Source: Myxococcales bacterium
GTDB taxonomy: Bacteria; Myxococcota; Polyangia; Fen-1088
Direction of reading: 5' to 3'
NCBI GenBank assembly: GCA_003159055.1
Contig: PMLH01000591.1
Location: 1-5,348, forward strand
DNA: 5,348 nucleotides
How positions within the stretch are numbered: the first letter of the stretch is position 1; each line of letters opens with the position of its first letter. The position numbers were made by a program, and so were the translations under genes. Of this stretch, positions 1 through 5,328 are shown piece by piece. A model generated the notes under the pieces. That model was not told the DNA's origin. It made no database searches and saw only the letters and a list, made by a program, of their open reading frames with translations.

Positions 1-812
1 CTGGCGGCGATGCGGTGAATGGCCTCACGCGACGGCAGACGCTTGGGCACGGCGCCCTTGCTCGCCGCCCCGATGGCGCCCATCAGATGCGGCTGAGCCG
101 GAATGCGCAGAAGGCCTGGATAGGCGGCATTGAGCCAGCGGACGACTTCCTTGTTCAAGGCCACGCCGCCCAGAATGGCGGTCGGCTTGTCGAGGGGCTT
201 GGCCCGCAGAAGCGTACCAATCAGGGTCCTGGTCATGCCTCGGCAAAGGCCCGACCACATGGCTGCCTTGCTGTAGCCTTCTTGCTGGCGGTGGATCAGG
301 TCGCTCTTGGCGAAAACCGAGCAGCGGGTGGCAATCGACGGGGGCTCGGCAACCGAGCCGACCAAGGTCGGGTCGTCGTAGGAGATACCAAGCCGGGCGG
401 CCTGCTCGTCGAGGAACGACCCGGTTCCCGCCGCGCACATCGAGTTCGTGGCGTAGTTCTGGAAGTGGCCCTGGGAGTCCAGCTGCACGAAGGTTAGCGA
501 TCCGCCGCCGACATCAATGATATTCACGACTTCGGGAAACTCGGCCCGCACCACTGGGATCTGGCAGGAAGCCAGGTCCAGGCGCGGAAGCTCGAACGAT
601 TCGCAGAACCGGGCACTGTTCGCCCCGCAGAACCCAATCGAATCACCCGGACCGACGGAGAGCTCGGCCAGCGCGGTCTCGAGCACCTTGGCCGGCTCGC
701 CGCGATGGCGAGCGTAGAACGACTTGAGAACGGAACCATCTGCAGCCAGACGGACTGCCTTCAAAGACACCGCGCCGATATCGATACCGATCTTTCCTGG
801 GTTTTCCTTCAT
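1..812 (-). CDS. BadF/BadG/BcrA/BcrD-type ATPase: CoA-dehydratase/reductase activase, N-terminal part (3' end outside window)
   Basis: The 270 visible codons are free of stops and form an ASKHA-fold ATPase of the HgdC/BcrA/BadF activase family. Known members use ATP hydrolysis and a [4Fe-4S] cluster bridging two subunits to deliver a low-potential electron to a 2-hydroxyacyl-CoA dehydratase or benzoyl-CoA reductase in the cytoplasm. Seen here: phosphate-1 loop GIDIGAVSLKAV (residues 9-20), phosphate-2-like DVGGGS (100-105), the first cluster cysteine in NSMCAAGTGSF (C126), the second in TRCSVFAKSD (C164), and the adenosine-motif-like GGVALN (215-220). Simple activases are about 255-270 residues; this one is still open at 270, and its early Y-ARHRGEP stretch recalls large fused activase proteins, so a multidomain protein is likely (inference). 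ATG at 812-810 is chosen because GGGAAAGG lies 5 nt upstream. GTG directly before it, or in-frame ATG at 848-846 (12 codons longer, no clear ribosome binding site), are alternatives. Confidence 0.9.
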   Translation of the reverse strand, partial: MKENPGKIGIDIGAVSLKAVRLAADGSVLKSFYARHRGEPAKVLETALAELSVGPGDSIGFCGANSARFCESFELPRLDLASCQIPVVRAEFPEVVNIIDVGGGSLTFVQLDSQGHFQNYATNSMCAAGTGSFLDEQAARLGISYDDPTLVGSVAEPPSIATRCSVFAKSDLIHRQQEGYSKAAMWSGLCRGMTRTLIGTLLRAKPLDKPTAILGGVALNKEVVRWLNAAYPGLLRIPAQPHLMGAIGAASKGAVPKRLPSREAIHRIAA

Positions 813-817
813 CACAG

Positions 818-825
818 CCTTTCCC
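818..825 (-). promoter_or_regulatory. Ribosome binding site of the activase gene
   Basis: GGGAAAGG on the minus strand, 5 nt before the ATG at 812-810. It favours this start over the in-frame ATG at 848-846, which has no purine-rich stretch at the right distance. Confidence 0.55.
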
Positions 826-831
826 TGGAAT

Positions 832-867
832 CCGATGTAGGTGTCCATCGGTGGGGCCGATGCCTAC
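832..867 (-). promoter_or_regulatory. Three-half-site repeat / alternative hairpins in the activase leader
   Basis: On the plus strand CCGATG (832-837), CATCGG (846-851) and CCGATG (857-862) alternate. The middle copy can pair with either neighbour: with 857-862 across a 5-nt loop, or with 832-837 across an 8-nt loop. The first pairing is extended by GTAGG (837-841) with CCTAC (863-867) across a 4-nt bulge. The block ends about 7 nt before the ribosome binding site of the activase gene. It could be a mutually exclusive RNA hairpin that exposes or hides the ribosome binding site, or a set of operator half-sites. The role is inference; the repeats are directly visible. Confidence 0.4.
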
Positions 868-1082
868 CACGGAAAGGGGACTTTGGCTAACCGGAAGACG
901 CCATGCGACGCGGTGCGATTCTCGACGGAAACGCAGCGCGCCTCCATTGAACCAGGTGCGGTTCCCCGCTGGGGTGTCGGCAGCAGTGGATCCCGTGCGG
1001 CGTCGGACCGCAGCGGGCGGGCTGTTTGGAGGGCGATCGCAATGGTAGATTCATCTTCGAGCTGCGACGCCACTCACCTAGT

Positions 1083-1090
1083 GGAAAGGA
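1083..1090 (+). promoter_or_regulatory. Ribosome binding site fixing a TTG start
   Basis: GGAAAGGA is followed by 7 nt and then TTG at 1098-1100. This selects the TTG that opens directly into a signal peptide. The in-frame TTG at 1026 would add 24 polar, charged residues in front of the hydrophobic segment and has no ribosome binding site. Confidence 0.7.
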
Positions 1091-1097
1091 ACCGAAC

Positions 1098-2087
1098 TTG
1101 CCTCGTATATTCTATGTCGCCATCCTGATCCTGGCTGGCCTGCTGACCAACCCCCGCCCTGTCCAGGCCGAGGATGCGGCGACCGTGCAGGCTCGGCAGT
1201 CGTTCCAGGAAGCCCAGAAGCAGTTCGACCTTGGGAACTGGGACGCCGCCATCCAGGGATTCGCCAAGGCGTACGAGCTGCGGCCCGACCCAATCTTCCT
1301 CTATAACGTGGCCCAGGCCTACAGGCGGGCCGGAAATACCAAACGGGCTTTGGACCTCTACAAGAACTACCTGATCAAGGATCCCAAGAGCCCGCAGCGG
1401 ACCGAGGTCGAGGAACGAATCCGGACCCTGCAGAAGCAACTGGACGAGGAAGGCAAGGAAGCCAAACGCACGGCGGCGGCCCAGACGGGACAAGGCGGTG
1501 GCGCGCCGACGCAGCCCGAGATTGCACCGCCCGCCAACCCCGCGGTGACTGCCCAAGTTGGCGAGGGCGGCGTTTCGCTGCCACCGGCTCACGCCGACGC
1601 GCAGCCATTGCAGCCATCGCAGCCATCGGGTGGCGAGCCCGGGGTCGCCGCCAAATCCGAGGCCGATTCGACTGGCCCGACGCCCGGCGCCCCGCCAGCG
1701 TCAGTGCAACCTTCGTCCGCCGCGGACACGACCGCGGCAAGCGTGCAGCCATCGAATGGATCGCGCGGCCTGCGCGTGGCCGGGGTGGTGGTTGGAGCCG
1801 CGGGCGTCGCCGCCGGGGTCGTCGGCGTGCTCCTTAGTGCGCAAACGCATGCTCTTTCCAATTCGGTCAGCAAGGCGCCGCAGTTCAACTACGCCGACGC
1901 CCAGGCCGGCAAGCGTGCGGAAGCGGGGCAATGGGTTTGCTATGGCGCCGGCTTGGTGCTGGTCGCCACTGGCGCTGTGCTCTATTGGCGAGGTCGCGCG
2001 CGGACAAATCATGAGGTACGCGTCGGGCTCGCCCCCTTGCTGGCGACAGGCGGCGCCGGCCTTCTTGCAGCAGGAACCTTCCAATGA
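1098..2087 (+). CDS. Exported TPR protein with Pro/Ala-rich linker and two C-terminal membrane helices
   Basis: The product is 329 residues. Residues 1-24 are a signal peptide (hydrophobic core FYVAILILAGLL, cleavage likely after PVQA). Two TPR-like units follow at about 32-65 and 66-99, containing NWDAAIQGFAKAYELRPDP and LYNVAQAYRRAGNTKRALDLY. A charged helix follows at 100-127. Residues 128-222 are a low-complexity Pro/Ala/Gln/Ser linker. Two hydrophobic helices lie at about 225-247 and 281-297, and the C-terminus is Gly/Leu/Ala-rich and ends TFQ. TPR units bind protein partners, so a periplasmic scaffold or sensor anchored in the envelope is likely; the exact function is unknown. This layout recurs in Myxococcota. 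The stop overlaps the ATG of the next gene (ATGA), indicating translational coupling. The start is TTG with a good ribosome binding site. Confidence 0.85.
   Translation: MPRIFYVAILILAGLLTNPRPVQAEDAATVQARQSFQEAQKQFDLGNWDAAIQGFAKAYELRPDPIFLYNVAQAYRRAGNTKRALDLYKNYLIKDPKSPQRTEVEERIRTLQKQLDEEGKEAKRTAAAQTGQGGGAPTQPEIAPPANPAVTAQVGEGGVSLPPAHADAQPLQPSQPSGGEPGVAAKSEADSTGPTPGAPPASVQPSSAADTTAASVQPSNGSRGLRVAGVVVGAAGVAAGVVGVLLSAQTHALSNSVSKAPQFNYADAQAGKRAEAGQWVCYGAGLVLVATGAVLYWRGRARTNHEVRVGLAPLLATGGAGLLAAGTFQ
1601..1627 (+). repeat. Three 9-bp tandem repeats in the linker of the TPR gene
   Basis: GCAGCCAT[T/C] occurs three times head to tail with one substitution. It encodes a QP-L/S tripeptide repeat within the flexible linker. 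It may expand and contract by slippage without breaking the frame. Confidence 0.7.
2072..2076 (+). promoter_or_regulatory. Ribosome binding site of the Cys-rich gene, inside the end of the TPR gene
   Basis: AGGAA lies 7 nt before the ATG at 2084, within the last codons of the upstream gene. With the ATGA overlap it points to coupled translation. Confidence 0.5.
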
Positions 2088-3073
2088 AAATCGCCATCGC
2101 ATCCGTGGCCGTGCTTGGGCTTGCTTGTACCTTCAGCGCCCATCCACTGAACGGCAGCCAGGAGTGCTCGAACGACGACCCGCCCCGCTGCCCCGACGGC
2201 TACGGCTGCGTGTCCGGGCTTTGCTGGAAAAGCGGTCAGCTTCCTGCGACCGGCGGCAGCAGCGACAGCGGCGGCAGCAGCGGCAGTGGAGGCAGCGGCG
2301 GCAGCCCAGCCGATGCCGCGGGCCGGGGCGGCGACGGCGGCCCCTGCACACCCCTCGCGATTGAATGCGGCAAGGGGGCGGGCAAACGCTGCGGGAAGGT
2401 CCCCGACCAGTGTGGCGGCACGGTTGAATGCCTCATCTGTATTTCGGGCGAGAATTGCCAGACTGCGACCCACGTCTGCGCGCCTCCCCCACCTGCCTGC
2501 GGCCAAGCCGGCCAGCCCTGCTGCACGGGCGACAAGTGCACGGCAAGCGATACCATCTGTTCGGGCGGCAATTGCACCACCTGCGGCGGAGCAGGGCAAC
2601 CCTGCTGCGCCAACGACACCTGTACCGTCGGCACAACCTGCTCCGACAATGCAACCGCCGGCGGCGACAAGCAGTGCCTACCGACCTGTACGACGATCAC
2701 CGGCAGTTGCACGGTGGGCACGGACCAAGACTGCTCCAGCATGTGCGGACCTGGGTCTGGATCTGCCAAGATCGGAAACAAGACCTGCACCTGTGCGTCG
2801 GCCACGTGGAAGTGCCTAACCTGCGGCTTCCCGGCCAGTGCCGACTATTCCTGCTACAGGTTGCCAGCGGCCGTCCCCGCCTGCGAAGCAACGCCACCAA
2901 CCATAGGCGCCAGTTGCACAGCCACAACGTGCGCGCCGTGTGGCGCGTCGACTGGCAAGAGCTTCATCGACGCGACCGGCACCTCCCACGCCGGCTACTG
3001 CGTCTGCGCAGCCGGTCGATGGAACTGCGCCGTCGTCAAAGAGTGGCCGTGCCCTGGCAATCCGGGCTGCTGA
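2084..3073 (+). CDS. Cysteine-rich exported protein, possible lipoprotein
   Basis: The product is 329 residues, 43 of them cysteine (about 13 percent). An export signal is clear (K2, hydrophobic IAIASVAVLGLAC). C15 could be lipidated, but the lipobox is poor (G-L-A before the Cys), so anchoring is uncertain. Residues 26-47 form a small Cys cluster (ECSNDDPPRCPDGYGCVSG followed by LC). A Gly/Ser linker spans 57-74. Residues 95-132 match the myxobacterial CGG-type Cys module (CGKVPDQCGG, then C-x2-C and further Cys). Two CG-x-AGQPCC units start at C139 and C167. Two C-terminal modules end in C-x-C-x(6)-C with a Trp next to the last Cys (C235/C237/C244 and C306/C308/C315). Cysteines are mostly even-spaced as in disulfide-bonded extracellular domains. 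No catalytic motif is visible; a surface or matrix role is inference. Expression is coupled to the TPR gene. Confidence 0.85.
   Translation: MKIAIASVAVLGLACTFSAHPLNGSQECSNDDPPRCPDGYGCVSGLCWKSGQLPATGGSSDSGGSSGSGGSGGSPADAAGRGGDGGPCTPLAIECGKGAGKRCGKVPDQCGGTVECLICISGENCQTATHVCAPPPPACGQAGQPCCTGDKCTASDTICSGGNCTTCGGAGQPCCANDTCTVGTTCSDNATAGGDKQCLPTCTTITGSCTVGTDQDCSSMCGPGSGSAKIGNKTCTCASATWKCLTCGFPASADYSCYRLPAAVPACEATPPTIGASCTATTCAPCGASTGKSFIDATGTSHAGYCVCAAGRWNCAVVKEWPCPGNPGC
2252..2305 (+). repeat. Gly/Ser linker encoded by GGC/AGC repeats
   Basis: Runs of GGC and AGC codons encode 18 residues that are Gly or Ser apart from one Asp. The linker separates the N-terminal Cys cluster from the main Cys modules. 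Such runs are prone to length variation. Confidence 0.8.
2498..2641 (+). repeat. Tandem CG-x-AGQPCC protein modules
   Basis: Two copies of a module begin at C139 and C167 of the Cys-rich protein, 28 residues apart. Both read CG[Q/G]AGQPCC, then two residues, Asp and another residue or two before the next Cys-Thr. This suggests internal duplication of a disulfide unit. Confidence 0.65.
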
Positions 3074-3230
3074 AGACGTGTCCATCAATCGCTCCCGTCG
3101 CCAGCCTGGCTGCGCAGCCCGCCCGCTTCGTTTCTCCTCGCTTACATAGCCCGCTATGCGCGCTCGTCGCGCCTCGCGGGCAGGCTTGCTCGCTCAGTCT
3201 GGGTCGGTCCGCGATTGACAGACACGTCTT
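3073..3230. repeat. 158-bp imperfect palindrome between convergent genes
   Basis: The outer 20 bp pair 18/20 (AAGACGTGTC at 3073-3082 with GACACGTCTT at 3221-3230, and TCAATCGC at 3085-3092 with GCGATTGA at 3211-3218). The centre is a perfect CATAGC-CC-GCTATG (3145-3158), and both arms and centre share the same symmetry point (3151/3152). Between them GCCCGC (3121-3126) pairs with GCGGGC (3176-3181) and CCAG (3101-3104) with CTGG (3199-3202); other parts have decayed. TGA occurs on both sides of the 3074-3229 core (3071-3073, also the stop codon of the Cys-rich gene, and 3230-3232), compatible with a 3-bp target duplication, though 3 bp can arise by chance. It may be a MITE/REP-like element and could act as a bidirectional terminator. 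Neither role is proven. Confidence 0.65.
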
Positions 3231-3232
3231 GA

Positions 3233-3562
3233 CTACTTCTTCAGCTTGCGAACGATCTTGACCAGATCCTTCGCCTCGTCCGGTGTGGCTTTGGTGGCTG
3301 GCATAACGTTCTTGCCACCTTCGCCCTTGACGCCTTCGAGGATGATCTTTTCCCACTGCGCATCCGTGGCGCCCTCCTGCACCTTGGGGTTGCTCAGATC
3401 TCTCAGGTTGAGCTTTCTGCCCATCGTCGTGCTGCCCTTGCCATCCTTGCCATGGCAACCCGCACACTTCTTGTCGAAGGTTTCGGCGGCATCCGCGCGG
3501 GCCGAGCTCGGCAGGCATGCAAGGAACAGAACGACCAACATCGCGAAGAGAGTGGCTTTCAT
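3233..3562 (-). CDS. Small periplasmic class I c-type cytochrome
   Basis: The product is 109 residues. Residues 1-23 are a Sec signal peptide (core LFAMLVVLFLACLPSS, cleavage after ARA). The mature protein of about 86 residues has one heme site, CAGCH (33-37), near its N-terminus, followed by GKDGKG, and a probable distal Met ligand M87 in NVMPATK. A Lys-rich C-terminal helix (KDLVKIVRKLKK) closes the fold. This is the size and motif order of soluble single-heme cytochromes that shuttle electrons in the periplasm (cytochrome_CBB3/c6-like families). Partner enzymes are not in the window. ATG at 3562-3560 is firm because AAAGGAGGA precedes it by 8 nt and the signal peptide starts there. The gene converges with the Cys-rich gene and its stop is 2 bp from the palindrome. 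Confidence 0.93.
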   Translation of the reverse strand: MKATLFAMLVVLFLACLPSSARADAAETFDKKCAGCHGKDGKGSTTMGRKLNLRDLSNPKVQEGATDAQWEKIILEGVKGEGGKNVMPATKATPDEAKDLVKIVRKLKK

Positions 3563-3570
3563 GCTCAGAT

Positions 3571-3579
3571 TCCTCCTTT
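3571..3579 (-). promoter_or_regulatory. Strong ribosome binding site of the cytochrome gene
   Basis: AAAGGAGGA on the minus strand with 8 nt to the ATG. It is a near-perfect anti-16S match, the strongest in the window, suggesting efficient translation and excluding the in-frame upstream codons as part of the protein. Confidence 0.85.
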
Positions 3580-3707
3580 GGTTCCGCCCCAAACTGCGAG
3601 CACAGGTATCTTGGTGCTGAATTGAGCCGATAGCAACTGGCATTGCCGGCCGCGCTTCGTTCACGCCATGGTTGCAAGACGGGTCTGAAAAAACCTGCGA
3701 AGTCCGG

Positions 3708-3728
3708 AACCGAATCCAAATTCGGGTT
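3708..3728 (+). promoter_or_regulatory. AT-containing dyad midway between the divergent starts
   Basis: CCGAAT and ATTCGG are separated by CCAA. The arms extend to AACC/GGTT with one bulged G. It sits roughly midway between the cytochrome and AgmX-type starts, a plausible position for a shared operator. Function is inferred only from position and symmetry. Confidence 0.3.
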
Positions 3729-3760
3729 GTCCATAACAGCAGAAGGGCGATGGTGATTGC

Positions 3761-3778
3761 GGCCGGCGGGTGCCGGCC
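3761..3778 (+). promoter_or_regulatory. Perfect 7-bp GC hairpin upstream of the AgmX-type gene
   Basis: GGCCGGC and GCCGGCC are separated by GGGT, 98 bases before the start codon. There is no T-run after it, so it is not an intrinsic terminator. It could be leader structure or an operator. Confidence 0.35.
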
Positions 3779-3808
3779 CCCTCGTCCCTGGATTGTCCGG
3801 ATGCCGTT

Positions 3809-3835
3809 CGTGGTGCCACGCGCCCTCCGAGGGCG
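3809..3835 (+). promoter_or_regulatory. Two abutting dyads upstream of the AgmX-type gene
   Basis: CGTGG-TG-CCACG (3809-3820) is directly followed by CGCCCTC-C-GAGGGCG (3821-3835), a 15-bp perfect dyad with one central base. The pair ends 41 bases before the ATG and looks like tandem operator sites. No regulator is identified. Confidence 0.35.
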
Positions 3836-3864
3836 GCGTTGGCGACGAGGCTCCGGCCCAACGC

Positions 3865-3870
3865 GAGGAG
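3865..3870 (+). promoter_or_regulatory. Ribosome binding site deciding the start at 3877
   Basis: GAGGAG is followed by 6 nt and ATG at 3877. The ATG at 3872 is out of frame. Confidence 0.75.
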
Positions 3871-3876
3871 CATGCC

Positions 3877-5328
3877 ATGAATAGCTCTGCACTGAGAATC
3901 GACGAACGTCCCGAACTACCCACCATCTACGAACCCGATGCCGAACCGGCGCTGCAGGTACGCGCCGTCTTCAACGGCGTCCTCATCGGCACGCGGTTGC
4001 TGCCGGAAACTGCCGGCCAGGCCAAGTCGCGCCACGGGCTCGACCCGAAGACCAACTACGTGATCGGCCAGTCGCCCTCGGCCGACGCTCCCGCCGCGAC
4101 GGACATCCTCGGTGGCGCCGATCTGCAACTGGTGTCGAAGTGGGGCGACAGCTTCCTCATCAGCGTGACCCCGAAGATGACCGGCGACGTGTCGGTGGGT
4201 GGAAAGGTGTACCGGCTGGGCGACTACGTGGCCGGCCGAGGCAGCAATTTCACCTTACCGCCGCAGGGGCATGCTCGCATCCAGTGCGGAGCCATGAGCT
4301 TCCGGCTGGACCACACCACCGGGGCCAGACAGCTGCCACGGCGCTGGTTCGCCTGGAGTTGGCAGGAGCAGAAGTTCACGGTTGGGTCCGTGTTGGCCCT
4401 GGTGATGCTGCTGATGCTCAGCTTTGCGATTCCGCCCGACGGCACGACGGCATCGGGCGACCTGCTTGGGATGAGCAGAAAATTCCTTCCTTTCATCGTC
4501 ACCGCCCCGGAGCTGGAAAAGGCGCCGGAGATCGCGACGGCGAAGCCCGACAAGAATTCCGGCGATGCCGGCCAGGCACACATCGGTGCGTCCGGCAAAA
4601 TGGGCAGCCCGAATTCGAAGCGGCAAAATGGTGCCTACGCCATCAAGGGCAACGGCATCGACATGCACACGGGCAAGGCCGAGGCCGCAGCTGCCGCGCG
4701 GAATGCGGGCTTTCTTGGCATCCTGAGCTCGGTCACCAGCTCGCAATTCGCCGACATGTTCGGCCGTGGCGTGGCGGTCGGCGACGCTCCCGAGAACATC
4801 ATCGGCAACCTGGTCGGCGACGGACTCGCGGAGGCGTATGGGCCGGGCGGCTTCGGCGTCAACGGCACCGGCGCGGGCGGCGGGGGCATCGGGCTCGATA
4901 CCATCGGCACGGCTCGCTACGGAACCTTGGGCCACGGTGGCTACGGGCGAGGCCCGGGCATCGGCGGGCTGGCCAGGCACATCCCCAGGGGACCGGTCAT
5001 CACGCAGGGAATCGCCCACGTCAAGGGGTCGCTCGACAAGGACATCATCCGCAGGGTCGTTCACCTGCACATGAACGAGGTGAAGTACTGCTACGACCAG
5101 GAGCTGGTGAAGAAGGCGAGCCTCGAGGGCCGCGTGTCGGTCCAGTTCGTCATCTCGCCGCAAGGCCAGGTCTTGAGCTCGGTCCTGCAGAGCACGACCA
5201 TGGGCAACGTTCGGGTCGAAAAGTGCGTGGTCGATGCGGTCAGGCGCTGGCCGTTCCCTGCGCCAACCGGGGGTGGCATCGCCATCGTTTCCTACCCGTT
5301 CAACTTCGTCGCCGGCACGGGTGGTTAG
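3877..5328 (+). CDS. Single-pass membrane protein with AgmX/PglI (TonB-like) C-terminal domain
   Basis: The product is 483 residues. Residues 25-150 form a cytoplasmic beta-rich domain (ALQVRAVFNGVLIGTRLL ... VGGKVYRLGDYVAGRGSNF ... ARIQCGAMSFRL), FHA-like in appearance but without certain FHA residues. One hydrophobic helix spans about 167-185 (FTVGSVLALVMLLMLSFAI), preceded by RRWFAWSWQEQK. Residues 190-385 are a low-complexity periplasmic stretch, very Gly-rich at 323-365. Residues 386-477 are the AgmX/PglI C-terminal domain, a TonB-C relative: helix DKDIIRRVVHLHMNEVKYCY, strands EGRVSVQFVISPQGQV, then EKCVVDAVRRWPFPAP and SYPFNF, with paired cysteines C405 and C450. In Myxococcus xanthus, AgmX/Glt proteins with this domain belong to the gliding/envelope-spanning machinery; whether this copy serves motility is unknown. 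The ATG is set by GAGGAG at 3865-3870. It reads away from the cytochrome gene. Confidence 0.88.
   Translation: MNSSALRIDERPELPTIYEPDAEPALQVRAVFNGVLIGTRLLPETAGQAKSRHGLDPKTNYVIGQSPSADAPAATDILGGADLQLVSKWGDSFLISVTPKMTGDVSVGGKVYRLGDYVAGRGSNFTLPPQGHARIQCGAMSFRLDHTTGARQLPRRWFAWSWQEQKFTVGSVLALVMLLMLSFAIPPDGTTASGDLLGMSRKFLPFIVTAPELEKAPEIATAKPDKNSGDAGQAHIGASGKMGSPNSKRQNGAYAIKGNGIDMHTGKAEAAAAARNAGFLGILSSVTSSQFADMFGRGVAVGDAPENIIGNLVGDGLAEAYGPGGFGVNGTGAGGGGIGLDTIGTARYGTLGHGGYGRGPGIGGLARHIPRGPVITQGIAHVKGSLDKDIIRRVVHLHMNEVKYCYDQELVKKASLEGRVSVQFVISPQGQVLSSVLQSTTMGNVRVEKCVVDAVRRWPFPAPTGGGIAIVSYPFNFVAGTGG

Larger units (their letters stand above)
813..1097. other. Divergent intergenic region between activase and TPR gene
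   Basis: This 285-bp stretch separates two divergently transcribed genes and must carry both promoters, but no convincing -35/-10 pair is visible on either strand. Besides the repeat block at 832-867 it contains a GC-rich hairpin at 992-1017: stem CCCGTGCGG with CCGCAGCGGG, one bulged G, 7-nt loop. The hairpin is not followed by a T-run, so it is not a canonical terminator. The 8-bp palindrome GCGATCGC lies at 1033-1040. Short open frames here have no ribosome binding site or recognisable content. Confidence 0.6.
3563..3876. other. Divergent intergenic region between cytochrome and AgmX-type gene
   Basis: This 314-bp stretch holds the 5' regions of two divergent genes. No clear sigma-70 promoter is visible. 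Four short dyads lie on the right side: CCGAAT-CCAA-ATTCGG (3710-3725), GGCCGGC-GGGT-GCCGGCC (3761-3778), CGTGG-TG-CCACG (3809-3820) and CGCCCTC-C-GAGGGCG (3821-3835). The open frame continuing upstream of 3877 lacks a ribosome binding site and domain content, so it is treated as non-coding. Confidence 0.6.

Noticed and set aside
964..974. CCCC-GCT-GGGG hairpin
   Set aside because: Only four base pairs in GC-rich DNA, no T-run and no link to a gene end.
1026..1097. In-frame upstream extension of the TPR gene from TTG at 1026
   Set aside because: It adds 24 polar residues before a clear signal peptide and has no ribosome binding site; the TTG at 1098 has GGAAAGGA 7 nt upstream.
1558..2599. 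Open frames at 1558-2364 (plus) and 2009-2599 (minus) spanning the TPR/Cys-rich junction
   Set aside because: Low-complexity Arg/Pro or Ala-rich translations produced by the GC-rich linkers; no ribosome binding sites.
3600..3660. Sigma-54-like element (GGCAATGCCAGTTGC on the minus strand) upstream of the cytochrome gene
   Set aside because: GG and GC are separated by 11 rather than the required 10 bases, and flanking consensus is poor.
3757..3876. In-frame upstream extension of the AgmX-type gene
   Set aside because: It is Pro/Gly/Arg-rich without domain content, overlaps the dyads, and lacks a ribosome binding site; ATG 3877 has GAGGAG.
3563..3892. Longer cytochrome reading frame starting near 3892
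   Set aside because: It would bury the signal peptide behind about 110 non-conserved residues; AAAGGAGGA fixes the start at 3562.
3036..3926. 296-codon minus-strand open frame
   Set aside because: It runs through the Cys-rich gene end, the palindrome and the cytochrome gene in another frame; high GC makes such open frames common and the translation has no recognisable content.
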